Shown: positions 34,237-43,220 of the stretch, piece by piece | Position numbering within the stretch: the first letter of the stretch is position 1 | Layout: each line of letters opens with the position of its first letter | DNA from: Acidilobus sp. 7A | GTDB lineage: Archaea; Thermoproteota; Thermoprotei_A; Sulfolobales; Acidilobaceae | Direction: 5' to 3' | Assembly (NCBI RefSeq): GCF_003431325.1 | Contig: NZ_CP010515.1 | Span: forward strand, 496,001 to 560,000 | Length of the DNA stretch: 64,000 bases | Position numbers and translations under genes: made by a program | The notes under the pieces: generated by a model | Databases searched by the model: none | What the model saw: the letters and a program-made list of their open reading frames with translations, nothing else | Told to the model about the DNA's origin: nothing

Positions 34237-34499
34237 AATTAAAAACTTTTCTATTGAAGGTTGGCTAAGCCGACGCGCCTGAAGGCGTAGGCCCCTCTGC
34301 TCAGGCCATCTAGTAATGTCTACAAGCTCTGCAGCGCTGTTAGTGGAGCTATGTCGTGCGAGAGCGCAGAGCGATGAGAAGGAAGCGCAGCGCATAACCT
34401 TGCCTTAAGTTAGTTTGCAGAGACTTTTATCACAGCTTACTAAAAGGCGGTTAAAGTAGCCAGCTCGCTTTCTTTTAAGGTTTTTATGAAGACCTTCTT

Positions 34500-35225
34500 A
34501 TGGAACCCCTTTTAGGCAGGGCTGACGAGCCCTTCATGATGGGAGGCTTGACAAGGTTTAATGCGGTGGGGGACTCGATACAGAGGCTTGACATAGAGCT
34601 AGGCCCTAAGGAGAAGGTCTACGCTGAGGGGGGTCACTTAATCTATAAGTCGCAGAGCGTCAGGCTCACAGCGTCTGCAAAGGGAGGCCTTCTGTCAGGG
34701 CTTAAGAGAGCCCTCACAGGCGCCACGTTCTTCGTCCTCGAACTTGAGGGGCCCGGCAGCGCCTCGTTGGCCGGCTTTGCGCCAGGTAAGATAGTTGAGA
34801 TAGAGCTGTCGCAGAACGATGAGGTCCTGGCTGAGCACAGGAGCTTCCTGGCAGCTGAGGAGTCAGTCAGCTACGACGCCTCCCTGACAGGGCTCGGCTT
34901 TGGCTGGCTCGGGGGCGAGGGGCTATTAATGGCCAAGTTCAGGGGGCCAGGCAGGCTGTTCCTGCACACCAGTGGCGACGCTGTTATGTTAAGCCTCGGG
35001 CCTGGGGAGTCCGTGGACGCCGAGGCCGGTCACGTCCTGGCCTTTGATTCCTCGGTAAAGGTCTCCGTCGGCAGAGTGAGCGGCTTTAAGACCATGCTTT
35101 TTGGTGAGGAGGGCCTATGGTTTGCCAGGGCCACAGGCCCAGGCAGGATCTGGCTCAGGACCCTCAGCAGGCAGCAGATAATAATGGGCCTGATGCCGGA
35201 CATCGCCAAGGTGGTAAGAGCTTGA
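34500..35225 (+). CDS. AIM24/TIGR00266-family protein
   Basis: 241-aa beta-rich protein of the AIM24 (DUF124) fold, built from two repeated beta halves. Signs are RLDIELGPKEKVYAEGGHLI, the central GGLLSGLKRALTG, LAEHRSFLA and the repeat GESVDAEAGHVLAF near residue 170, with FARATGPGRIWLRT at the end. Proteins of this family have no settled enzymatic role; mitochondrial AIM24 is tied to membrane organisation. ATG 34500 overlaps the downstream B3/4 gene by 4 nt at the stop (TTGA). Confidence 0.85.
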   Translation: MEPLLGRADEPFMMGGLTRFNAVGDSIQRLDIELGPKEKVYAEGGHLIYKSQSVRLTASAKGGLLSGLKRALTGATFFVLELEGPGSASLAGFAPGKIVEIELSQNDEVLAEHRSFLAAEESVSYDASLTGLGFGWLGGEGLLMAKFRGPGRLFLHTSGDAVMLSLGPGESVDAEAGHVLAFDSSVKVSVGRVSGFKTMLFGEEGLWFARATGPGRIWLRTLSRQQIIMGLMPDIAKVVRA

Positions 35226-35899
35226 GCTACAGCTGCAACTCTGTAGCTATCTCAGAGGAGGCCAGGGCTAGGGGGATATTCGTCAGTTTCACCTTCGTGG
35301 AGCTAGCAGGTCCAGCTGTTGAGAGCGGGCTACGGGACGCTATTAGCAGGGTCACAAACGCCACGAAGGCTTTAGCGTCACTGGAGGACCTCAAGGATAA
35401 CCAAGTGGTAAGAGCATACAGGAACTTCTACTGGAGGCTCGGCATAGACCCAACCAAGATGCGACCCAGCTCTGAGGCCCTCGCCAGGAGGGCCCTCAGG
35501 GGGGACTTCCCGAGCGTGAGCCCCCTGGTAGACGCCTGCAACGCCGCGTCGCTGGAGACGCTGGTGCCCATAGGCCTCTATGACCTGGACCTGGCAAAGC
35601 TGCCGCTCCTCGTGAAGCTGAGCGAGGGCGGGGAAAGGTTCTTTCCGATAGGTGGGAGGGAGCAGGTTCTTCCAAGGGGTTATCCAATCATGATCGACTC
35701 AGCCGGCGTCGTGGTTCATATATACGCTCACAGGGACTCAGCGCTGACTTCCATCAGGCAGACGACGCGCAGGGCTCTCGTGGTAGGCACCGGCGTCCCT
35801 GGGGTTCCCTCTGATCTTGTGGACAGGGCAGTCTTGCGTACAGTAGAGCTGGCCAGGCTCATTGGTTGGGGTCAAAAGGGGCCCCTCTGCAGGGCGTGA
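35222..35899 (+). CDS. B3/4 (tRNA-binding-like) domain protein
   Basis: 225-aa stand-alone B3/4 domain, the editing-site domain of phenylalanyl-tRNA synthetase beta subunits (COG3382). Typical segments are YRNFYWRLGIDPTKMRPSSEAL, NAASLETLVPIGLYDLD and HRDSALTSIRQTTRRALVVG. Such proteins are thought to act on mis-charged tRNA or related adducts, but this is unproven. Start TTG 35222 overlaps the AIM24 stop (TTGA) and has AAGGTGGT 9 nt upstream, so the frame beginning at 35117 is too long. Confidence 0.83.
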   Translation: MSYSCNSVAISEEARARGIFVSFTFVELAGPAVESGLRDAISRVTNATKALASLEDLKDNQVVRAYRNFYWRLGIDPTKMRPSSEALARRALRGDFPSVSPLVDACNAASLETLVPIGLYDLDLAKLPLLVKLSEGGERFFPIGGREQVLPRGYPIMIDSAGVVVHIYAHRDSALTSIRQTTRRALVVGTGVPGVPSDLVDRAVLRTVELARLIGWGQKGPLCRA

Positions 35900-36008
35900 C
35901 CTAGAAGGCGCTATAGGCGTCAACGAGGATAATTGAGTTCAATGAATCTGTACTTCGTGTGCTCAGGTACAAAAGCACTTAACCCACGAGGTCCTATAGC
36001 GCTGTGGA

Positions 36009-36101
36009 GCCGGGGTGGCCGAGCGGTCCAAGGCGGCGGGCTGCAGTGGACAGCCGCGGAGACCCGTTATATCCCGGGTTCGAATCCCGGCCCCGGCTCC
36101 A
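36009..36101 (+). tRNA. tRNA-Cys (anticodon GCA) with 15-nt intron
   Basis: Acceptor GCCGGGG/CCCCGGC, anticodon GCA at 36043-36045 in a C-T-GCA-G-A loop, intron 36047-36061 after position 37, T-arm CCGGG-TTCGAAT-CCCGG, CCA encoded. The CTGCAG pattern is diagnostic of tRNA-Cys. Confidence 0.93.
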
Positions 36102-36103
36102 CG

Positions 36104-37111
36104 CTATTCAACAGGAACCACGCTGTTATTCTTAATGCACACGTCAACATAGCTGGAGCTCACCTGGCCCGCGAGGAGGCCGACTAACCTCACGCCGTTA
36201 ACGTTGATGAGTGCCCTCACGCTATTATTTATATCAACGTAGACCAGCTCCAGCCTACCGGACAGCCTTATGCCGTCGCACCTGTCGGCGCCCACTATGA
36301 TGGATGTGTATCTGGCCGCCACGTGGCTGGACCCGTTGCAGAGCTCTGGGGCAAGCTTTTCACATGGCACTACGTTGTCGTAACCCAGGTACCTGGCCGC
36401 CTGGGCCTTGAGGGGCCTTGAGAGGGCCCTCTCAGCGGGGCCTAGGTCGTAGAGCCTGCCGCTCTCCATGTAGACAAGCCGTGTCGACGCCCTCAGGAGC
36501 ATTGTGATGTACTGGCTCACTATGACTGTAGCGACGCCGAGCTCCCTGCTGACGTAGTTCACCAGGTCCACAAGGTCCTCAACGGAGTTTGGGTCGAGGT
36601 TTGACGCTGGCTCATCCATGAGAAGAAGCTTCGGCCTCGCCACCACGGCCCTGGCTATGGCTACCCTCTGCATCTGACCGCCTGAGAGCTCCGTGACCCT
36701 CCTCTCAAGTAATTCGCTTAAGCCAAGCCTTCCAGCGATCTCATTAACGGCGGTCTCCCTCTCGGCCCTTGGAACACCCCTAGCCCTGAGCGGGAACTCT
36801 ATGTTGCCCCTTACAGTCATGTTGTCGAAGAGGCCCAGGCCTTGAGGCACGTAGCCTATGCCCCTCTTATTTATAGGCATGCCTGTAACATCAACGCCAT
36901 CTATTAGCACCCTGCCTCTCAAGGGCCTGTAGGCCCCAAGTATTGTCTTGAGGAGGGTGCTCTTCCCTGCCCCATTGGGGCCGAACAGCAGCACTGCCTC
37001 GCCCCTGCTTACTTCAAGGTCCACGGGCCCCAGTGTGAAGCTTCCAAGCCTCGTCACGACCCCTTCAAGCCTCAGCAGCGCCGGCAGTCCTGGGTCCCCT
37101 CCTAGCCTCAA
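36104..37111 (-). CDS. wtpC: ABC transporter ATPase (tungstate/molybdate type)
   Basis: About 335-aa ATPase of an oxyanion importer. Walker A GPNGAGKST, Q-loop YVPQGLG, signature LSGGQMQRVAIARA and Walker B LLLMDEPASNLD are intact. The C-terminal 110 residues form the regulatory beta domain seen in ModC/WtpC-type ATPases. The gene overlaps the permease; the frame allows starts from 37150, but TTG 37111 gives a protein beginning just before the first beta strand (LLRLEGVV). A GTG further in would cut that strand, so the exact start is uncertain. The stop is 3 nt beyond tRNA-Cys, on the opposite strand. Confidence 0.85.
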   Translation of the reverse strand: MRLGGDPGLPALLRLEGVVTRLGSFTLGPVDLEVSRGEAVLLFGPNGAGKSTLLKTILGAYRPLRGRVLIDGVDVTGMPINKRGIGYVPQGLGLFDNMTVRGNIEFPLRARGVPRAERETAVNEIAGRLGLSELLERRVTELSGGQMQRVAIARAVVARPKLLLMDEPASNLDPNSVEDLVDLVNYVSRELGVATVIVSQYITMLLRASTRLVYMESGRLYDLGPAERALSRPLKAQAARYLGYDNVVPCEKLAPELCNGSSHVAARYTSIIVGADRCDGIRLSGRLELVYVDINNSVRALINVNGVRLVGLLAGQVSSSYVDVCIKNNSVVPVE

Positions 37112-37886
37112 GGAGCAGCCTGGCCAGGACAAAAATACCAAGAACCACAACTAGCATCGCAGCTGAGAACTTGGCCGCCTCAATTATGCCGAGGCCCACG
37201 TAGGCCTCATATATGGCCACAGGGGCTGGGTAGACCAGGCTCCTCCCGAAGTAGACATCATACGCCACTATGAAGAGCGCGCCCGCCTCTGAGGCCGCCC
37301 TGGCCCACGAGGTGAGGGCTCCGCCGGCCACGGACCTCCAGATCCTCGGCAGGACCACGCTTGTGAAGGCCCTGGCCCTTGAGGCCCCAAGGCTCATCGC
37401 AGTCAGCTCAAGATCAGGGCTAATCGCGTTGAGGGCGGACTCGACGACCCTGACGGTGTAGGTTGCCGAAACGTATGTAACTGCCATGGCGGCCCCAAGT
37501 ATTGTGTCCACAACGTTTATGCCAAGCCTGTGAAGGATCGGGCCCAGGCCGACGTACCAGGAGAAGGCAAGGACTATCATGACGCCAACGATTATGTGCG
37601 GTATCGCTATCGGCAGGTCCACGAGCGCCTCTATGACCCCCTTACCCCTGAAGCTCTGCCTGCTTAGCACGTAGGCAAGCGGCACCCCAAAGATAACGGA
37701 GGCCGCGGCGGCTATAGTCGAAGTAATTATAGTCACTAGGAGCGCCAGCTCAAAGCCTCTGACCCTCAGGGCTTCAGCCAGTCCACTTCCGCCAACGAGT
37801 ATGAGCACAGCTATAGGGTATGAGAAGAAAAGCAGTAAAAGGCCTCCAGCTATAGCCAACAGCAGTAGAAAAGGGCTTGGCCTCAA
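37065..37886 (-). CDS. wtpB: ABC transporter permease (tungstate/molybdate type)
   Basis: 273-aa integral membrane permease with about six hydrophobic segments. The cytoplasmic EAA loop that docks on the ATPase is ELTAMSLGASRARAFTSVVLPRIW near residue 180. TTG 37886 with GTGAGGGTC upstream follows the binding-protein stop by 9 nt. The family (WtpB/ModB) moves tungstate or molybdate inward. The assignment rests on the gene order binding protein-permease-ATPase. Confidence 0.87.
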   Translation of the reverse strand: MRPSPFLLLLAIAGGLLLLFFSYPIAVLILVGGSGLAEALRVRGFELALLVTIITSTIAAAASVIFGVPLAYVLSRQSFRGKGVIEALVDLPIAIPHIIVGVMIVLAFSWYVGLGPILHRLGINVVDTILGAAMAVTYVSATYTVRVVESALNAISPDLELTAMSLGASRARAFTSVVLPRIWRSVAGGALTSWARAASEAGALFIVAYDVYFGRSLVYPAPVAIYEAYVGLGIIEAAKFSAAMLVVVLGIFVLARLLLEARRGPRTAGAAEA

Positions 37887-37895
37887 GGCTGACCC

Positions 37896-39071
37896 TCACG
37901 GGAATATGCTGCTAAGGTACGATTCATTCGCTAAGGGCACCGTGAAGGGCTTCAAGGGGGCCGGCACAGCCGAGTAGTTGCCGTAGACGACGGCGGGCAC
38001 TATTGGGTTTATTCCGTAGCTCTCAAGCACCCTCTGGCCAGCTGGGCTGAAGAGCAGCAGCAGGAAGCCTATGGCGGCCTGCTGGTTCGGCGCAGAGAAC
38101 GGTATCGTGGTCGTGTAGACCACAGGGTTACAGGCGAAGGTCTTCGTCTGGCCCAGCTCGGTCCAGGTAACGTTGACCTGGTGATAGAAGTTCACGTAGC
38201 TCATGTTGCCGAGGTTTATGAACGGCGGGAGCGTTATGTATGTCATGTTGAAGCCCTTGGCCTGGTAGGCCTCCGTCTGAGGCATGGCGTTTGACATGTA
38301 GGCCGAGAGAATGAACTGAACGGAGCTGTTGGCGTACATAAGCGTCAGCAGGTCTATCTCCGTGTTCCTCATCTGGTACTTGTTCACGTTGTTATAGACC
38401 GCGTCCCAGTAGTAGGAGGCGTTGTGCATAAACGCAAGGCCGGCCAGCCTGAGGACGCACTGGGCCTGGTAGCCGCTCGGGTCGGTGAACGGGTTTGAGA
38501 CGCCCACGACAGTGCTTGAGTTGAGGGCTATTATGTCAAATATCCTCTCCCAGGTCTGGTTCCACTCCGCGCTCATGGGCGTCTCCTGCTGAGCCTGCCT
38601 CCACAGGCTGTAGACCTCCCTGCCGGCCGGGGTCTCAAGGTCAACTATTACTACCATCTGAGTCACGCCGAAGGCTATCTCATAGCTTGCGTACTTGGGG
38701 AAGAGCACGGAGGGTATGGTAGTGGTGTCGGCGCTGGCGACCAGGCTGAATACCTGAGTTGTGGCCTCCTTCTGCGCCACCTCGCCGCTCCCAGCGAAGA
38801 GAGGCTGGCCCTCAACTATAGAGGGGTTGTAGGCCTTATACATTGAGAGCAGCTGGCTGAAGCTGAACTTGAGTGTGCCAGCCGCTCCAATGGTAAAAGG
38901 CGCGCTTGAAGCTGTTGAAGTCATTGTAGTGGTAGTTGCAGAGACTTTAGTGGCCGTGATAGCAGCAGTCTTACGAGGGACTGCAACATAGCCGACCCCG
39001 GCGCCTATAGCAAGGCCTATGATGAGGCCCACTGCAAGATAAAGCCACATGGAGCCCCTCGTCTGGCTCAC
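37896..39071 (-). CDS. wtpA: ABC transporter substrate-binding protein (tungstate/molybdate type)
   Basis: 391-aa exported binding protein. A signal/anchor helix (LYLAVGLIIGLAIGAGVGYV) is followed by a Thr/Ser-rich linker (TATKVSATTTTMTSTASS) that tethers the periplasmic-type domain to the membrane, as is common in Crenarchaeota. The lobe segments LKFSFSQLLSMYKAYNP, LFAGSGEVAQKE and GVSNPFTDPSGYQAQ resemble WtpA/ModA-type oxyanion sites. Many N-x-S/T sequons. Tungsten is more likely than molybdenum in a thermophile of this type, but the ligand is not provable here. Confidence 0.85.
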   Translation of the reverse strand: MSQTRGSMWLYLAVGLIIGLAIGAGVGYVAVPRKTAAITATKVSATTTTMTSTASSAPFTIGAAGTLKFSFSQLLSMYKAYNPSIVEGQPLFAGSGEVAQKEATTQVFSLVASADTTTIPSVLFPKYASYEIAFGVTQMVVIVDLETPAGREVYSLWRQAQQETPMSAEWNQTWERIFDIIALNSSTVVGVSNPFTDPSGYQAQCVLRLAGLAFMHNASYYWDAVYNNVNKYQMRNTEIDLLTLMYANSSVQFILSAYMSNAMPQTEAYQAKGFNMTYITLPPFINLGNMSYVNFYHQVNVTWTELGQTKTFACNPVVYTTTIPFSAPNQQAAIGFLLLLFSPAGQRVLESYGINPIVPAVVYGNYSAVPAPLKPFTVPLANESYLSSIFP

Positions 39072-39105
39072 GAAGCTTACCCTTGTAACGCACGGAGCTG
39101 AGTAA

Positions 39106-39117
39106 TATAAAAACGTT
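39106..39117 (-). promoter_or_regulatory. TATA box for wtpABC
   Basis: TTTTTATATTAC on the minus strand, about 35-46 nt before the wtpA start. An 8-nt palindrome TATTAATA at 39134-39141 lies just upstream and could hold the nearby ribbon-helix-helix regulator. Inference. Confidence 0.5.
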
Positions 39118-39148
39118 ATTTACAAGAGTTCTGTATTAATATTCAGAC

Positions 39149-39307
39149 TCACCTGTCAGCCCTCACAATCCTTAGGTAAGACTCTATGGCCTCCCTTATT
39201 ACTTCGCTCCTGTACTTCTTTTCACTCACTGCGAGCTTGTCAAGCTCCATAAGGGTGTCGACGTCAAGTTTGAATGAGATTATTCTGAGGGATCTTTCAA
39301 CCTGCAT
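39149..39307 (-). CDS. Ribbon-helix-helix regulator (CopG/Arc type)
   Basis: 52-aa protein too short for usual cut-offs. It reads RIISFKLDVDTLMELDKLA (the beta strand that enters the DNA groove plus helix 1), then KKYRSEVIREAIESYLRIV (helix 2), a clear MetJ/Arc/CopG ribbon-helix-helix. ATG 39307 is preceded by an in-frame TAA, so the start is firm. It lies 78 nt upstream of wtpA in the same direction, but with a separate TATA box between. A regulator of the tungstate/molybdate transporter is a reasonable guess; a CopG-type antitoxin without a nearby toxin is the alternative. Confidence 0.8.
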   Translation of the reverse strand: MQVERSLRIISFKLDVDTLMELDKLAVSEKKYRSEVIREAIESYLRIVRADR

Positions 39308-39462
39308 CTGTTAGCCCTGCACTCCATGACTTAGGATTAGAGTAAAAGGGCTCTTCAAGAACCCGCTTACTCAAACCCCTCGGCGGAGGCCTAGCTTCGT
39401 TCCCGAAACTGTGAGCCCTGGAGGCAACACTTAAAAGAGTGTCCGCAAGGTCTACAGACGGT

Positions 39463-39570
39463 GCCGCCGTAGCTCAGCAGGTAAGAGCGCCGGACTCATA
39501 CGGCCTTGAAGCCGAGGTCGGGGCTGGGGAAATCCGGAGGTCCCGGGTTCAAACCCCGGCGGCGGCACCA
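39463..39570 (+). tRNA. tRNA-Met (anticodon CAT) with 31-nt intron
   Basis: Acceptor GCCGCCG/CGGCGGC, anticodon CAT at 39497-39499 in a C-T-CAT-A-A loop, intron 39501-39531 after position 37, T-arm CCGGG-TTCAAAC-CCCGG, CCA encoded. Features fit elongator Met; a CAU-derived tRNA-Ile2 cannot be excluded without the modifying enzyme evidence. Confidence 0.9.
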
Positions 39571-39701
39571 CGTCACCTACTCTTAGCTATCATTTATTGC
39601 ACATTTATTGTACTATGTCTTATCGGACACTGGCTGACAGGAGCGTGATTAAAGTTAACGCTCAATAAAAGAGCCTTAAACAAAAAGTGGCGCTGGGCGC
39701 G

Positions 39702-41150
39702 TCACAGGTAAATTGATACTATGGAGCCCAGGAGAAGCGGAGCGACGATGCCCAGCACTAGCAGCAGCAGGGCGCCAATTGTTAAGGCGGTGGAGTACCT
39801 GACCCTAGGCCTTGGAGTTCCCTCATAGTCCTTGCGGAGCAGCTCCCTCGACGCTGTTATGTAGTAGACTGAGCTGATGCCGCTGTTTATTAGTGCTGCC
39901 AGAACCAACCAGATTCCATAGCCCGCTATTCCTGCGGCGGAGAAGAACATGTACAGCTTGCCCCAGAAGCCCAGGAGTGGTGGCACGCCGAGCAGGCTGT
40001 AGAGCAGAACTGAGGCAGTAACGGCGCTCAGCGGACTTGACCTCATGAGGCCCTTCAGCGAGTCGAGGCCCCTGCCGACCTCGCCCACGAACGCGAACAG
40101 TGGGGCCTTCGCCATGGCATAAGCTATTGACTGGAGGGCAACTGCGAACAGGGCCAGCTTAAGCATGTACTCGTTGCCAACCCCAGCGAAGTAAGAGGCG
40201 GCGGCCATGGCAGCAAAGATATAGCCTACCTGGGCCATGGAGCTGTAGGCAAGTATTACCTGGAGATCCCTCGTGGTGAAGGCGGCCACGTTGCCGTATG
40301 TCATGGTGGCCACTGCCAGCACTGCCAGCGTCAGGGCAACTTCCTTGTAGAGGCCGCCGCCAGAGGCTATTATTATGAAAGTCCTTGTGAGCACCGCGAG
40401 GAAGGCCAGCTTCGCGACTGCGGCCACGAACGACACGGTCCTGCCGTCACCCCTGCCGTAGACGCTTGGGAGCCACCAGTGGAACGGGAAGATGCCTACC
40501 TTGAATCCAAGGGCTGCAAGGAGGAAGAGCACTGCGAGGGCCATAAGTCCCCTAGCTGCTGAGTTGACGTCAGCTAGAGGCGCTATCGAGAACGAGTACG
40601 TGCTTGAGGCCAGCGCCAGGAATGTGAGGGAGCTGACAAGCATCAGCGTGGCCACCATGCCAACGTATATGTACCTTATGCCTGCTGCCTTGGCTTCCCT
40701 GGCGTCGGGCGATGCAATTATTATATAGCTTATGACCGACACCAGCAGCCATGATGCAAGTATAACTAAGGCGTTGGTGGCGCCAGCGAGGAAGAACGCG
40801 CCGAACAGTGCCATTGGGACGAGGCTGTAGAGGGCTGGGCTGCTAGTCCACTGAAGACCATCGGTTCCCACCGCCAGCAGGAAGAGGACTGAGGCTACCG
40901 CCGCTCCTAGAAGCATCAGTGACGTGAAGGAATCCTGGACCACTAGGCCGTTGTAAAAGCTGAGCGGTGAGCCTAGTGAGGAGGCATAGAGTGAGAGCCC
41001 GGCTGCAACTGCAAAGGAACCGACCCCAATGCCAGCCATCACTAGCGGAGCCATGTTGTCCCTCTTGCCAGACGGCGACGTCAGCGGCGCTATGAGCGAG
41101 GCCGCCAGCGTCACGTAGAGGAAGAACTCAACGGTTCCAATCTCCCACAC
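39702..41150 (-). CDS. nuoN: Complex I subunit N (proton antiporter-like)
   Basis: 482-aa membrane subunit with about 14 helices, homologous to NuoN/FpoN. It carries the antiporter-type helices with buried Lys in LLAALGFKVGIFPFHWWLPSVYG and ILAYSSMAQVGYI. One of three antiporter-like subunits that pump protons. GTG 41150 follows GGAGGTGAT and begins 7 nt after nuoL, making it the last gene of the operon. Confidence 0.93.
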   Translation of the reverse strand: MWEIGTVEFFLYVTLAASLIAPLTSPSGKRDNMAPLVMAGIGVGSFAVAAGLSLYASSLGSPLSFYNGLVVQDSFTSLMLLGAAVASVLFLLAVGTDGLQWTSSPALYSLVPMALFGAFFLAGATNALVILASWLLVSVISYIIIASPDAREAKAAGIRYIYVGMVATLMLVSSLTFLALASSTYSFSIAPLADVNSAARGLMALAVLFLLAALGFKVGIFPFHWWLPSVYGRGDGRTVSFVAAVAKLAFLAVLTRTFIIIASGGGLYKEVALTLAVLAVATMTYGNVAAFTTRDLQVILAYSSMAQVGYIFAAMAAASYFAGVGNEYMLKLALFAVALQSIAYAMAKAPLFAFVGEVGRGLDSLKGLMRSSPLSAVTASVLLYSLLGVPPLLGFWGKLYMFFSAAGIAGYGIWLVLAALINSGISSVYYITASRELLRKDYEGTPRPRVRYSTALTIGALLLLVLGIVAPLLLGSIVSIYL

Positions 41151-41156
41151 TTCTCA

Positions 41157-43220
41157 TCACCTCCACGCCATGAATATCATTATGCCAACAACGACAAGCA
41201 TGAAGAGGTAAAGCGTTAGTATGTAGTCAGTGCGGCCCCTGAAGAGCGCTCTGAGCCCCCTTGATGTCAGCTCGCCAGCCTTGGGAAGGACGTAGTGATA
41301 GAAGAGGTCTATGGCCCTGTTGATAACGTTGAGGAGCCACGAGAGGCCAGCGAAGGAGTCCAGGAACAGGTAGTAGATGGCAGAGTTAACGTACCACCTG
41401 TTGAAGAGGAAGGAGTGTATGGCCCTCAGCGCGCTGCTTCTCTCAAGGAGGTAGACTAGGCTGTGGCGTCTCAGGTAGAGGAGCGCCACCCCTATGATAT
41501 CTACGAGCACCACGGCCGTTATAACTATCGTGGTTAGATCTATCGGAGGCATGTAGGGAGGAGTGACCTTTATGCTGAGGGTCTCCCCTACGCCGGCAGC
41601 AACCCAGTACCCCACATAGAGCCAGGCCAGGCCCAGCGCTATTGATGCTAGGCCAAGGATTGCGTAAGGTATTAACATGAGCAGGGGCGCCTCATGGTAA
41701 TGCCTCTCCTCAGACTCCTTGTTGAGCGGCGGCAGGTGGAACACCCTGACCAGAAGCCTTGTTATGTAGGCTGCAGTAAAGACCACAGCAACCACGGCCA
41801 GGGCGTACAGGGAGTAGACCTCGGCCCTCTCAACGGTGCTCAGCACGAGCTCCTTGCCGAAGAAGCCCATGAACGGGGGCACCGCCGCGAGGCTCAGGCC
41901 CGCGAGCCACGCTGATACGCCGGTCCCCTTCATGTACTTCCAGAAATTGCCCATGTCATCAATGAACCTGCTCTCTGAAGCATGGAGGGCGTAGCCCGCT
42001 ACCAGGAAGAGCGCTGCCTTAAACACGGCGTGGGCTATCAGCATGGTGAGGCCAGCCATCTCAGCATAAGCCATGGCGGAGTAGTTGGCCGTAACCACCG
42101 CCAGTCCGCCAGCGGCGACTGCAAGTATCATGTAGCCTAAGTATTCGGCTGTTGAGAACGCTAGGATCAGCTTGAACTCGTGGTTTACGATTGCCATAGT
42201 CGCCATCATGAACAGCGTCACTGCGGCCAGCGAAGCTACTATGAAGAAGTATTCATGCACCTGGGCGACCGCAGCTGTCGCTCCAAGAGATGAAGCTACC
42301 AGCGCTCCGACGAAGAATATAGGGGCAAACCTCAGCATGTAATAGACGCCAACCTTAACCATAGTGGCGGCGTGTATTAGCGCCGAGACTGGCGTGGGGC
42401 CCGTCATAGCAGTGACAAGCCACTCTGTGAATGGGAACTGCGCGCTCTTGGCGAGGGCGCCAAGTGTGAATATGAACAGGAACGCCGTCAGGAGCCCCCT
42501 AGTGGCAAGGAACGACATCCAGGACCCAGCGGAGCTCGCAATGGTTGGTATGCTCATGCTGCCTACTAGCGCGAAGACGCCAGTCATGCCTACTAGGAAT
42601 CCTACGTCGCCAACTCTGGTGAAGAGCATGGCTCTGATGCCGCTCGTGCTAGGCTCGAAGTACATAGGCTTGCCCAGCGCCGTGCTTCCCGGCACGCCGA
42701 CCCAATATTCCTTCTCATCCGTGTACCAGTGCCCTATGAGCGCGTAGCTCGCCAGTCCGGTGCCCTCCCAGCCTACGAACATGAGGATCAGGTTGCTGGC
42801 CGTCACGACTAGCATCATGCTGCCCACGAAGAATGATATGAAGAAGAAGTAGCGCTGGACTCCCCAGTCTCCCTTCATATAATCTATGCTATAAAGGTCT
42901 ATGAGGAAGCTGAGCCAGGAGACCACGGTGGCCATTATGGCGCTCAGGCCGTCCAGGTAGGTACCGACGTGGACCTTAAGCACCTGGTCCCAGTACCAGC
43001 TGCTCGTGGCATATATGACCTCATGGTCGGCGAGCACGTAATAGAGGGCAGCGCTTGAGACCAAGGCGCTAGCCAGCACGCTGAGAACGCTAATTATTCC
43101 ATAGGCCTTCTCATTCCTAATCCCAGCGAGCCACATGAGGGCTAGGAGGCCTGCCCCTAGGTATGGGGCAAGCCAAGTCCAGGACCATGTGAGCCAGTAA
43201 GCGTGAACTATGGTGGCCAT
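41157..43220 (-). CDS. nuoL: Complex I subunit L (proton antiporter-like)
   Basis: 687-aa subunit with about 15-16 membrane helices and the C-terminal lateral helix. Family signs are FVGWEGTGLASYALIGHWY, AKSAQFPFTEWLVTAMTGPTPVSALIHAATMV and KLILAFSTAEYLGYM. It forms the distal antiporter module of the membrane arm. ATG 43220 directly follows the nuoM stop with AGGAGGTGGT upstream, so the two are coupled. Confidence 0.95.
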   Translation of the reverse strand: MATIVHAYWLTWSWTWLAPYLGAGLLALMWLAGIRNEKAYGIISVLSVLASALVSSAALYYVLADHEVIYATSSWYWDQVLKVHVGTYLDGLSAIMATVVSWLSFLIDLYSIDYMKGDWGVQRYFFFISFFVGSMMLVVTASNLILMFVGWEGTGLASYALIGHWYTDEKEYWVGVPGSTALGKPMYFEPSTSGIRAMLFTRVGDVGFLVGMTGVFALVGSMSIPTIASSAGSWMSFLATRGLLTAFLFIFTLGALAKSAQFPFTEWLVTAMTGPTPVSALIHAATMVKVGVYYMLRFAPIFFVGALVASSLGATAAVAQVHEYFFIVASLAAVTLFMMATMAIVNHEFKLILAFSTAEYLGYMILAVAAGGLAVVTANYSAMAYAEMAGLTMLIAHAVFKAALFLVAGYALHASESRFIDDMGNFWKYMKGTGVSAWLAGLSLAAVPPFMGFFGKELVLSTVERAEVYSLYALAVVAVVFTAAYITRLLVRVFHLPPLNKESEERHYHEAPLLMLIPYAILGLASIALGLAWLYVGYWVAAGVGETLSIKVTPPYMPPIDLTTIVITAVVLVDIIGVALLYLRRHSLVYLLERSSALRAIHSFLFNRWYVNSAIYYLFLDSFAGLSWLLNVINRAIDLFYHYVLPKAGELTSRGLRALFRGRTDYILTLYLFMLVVVGIMIFMAWR

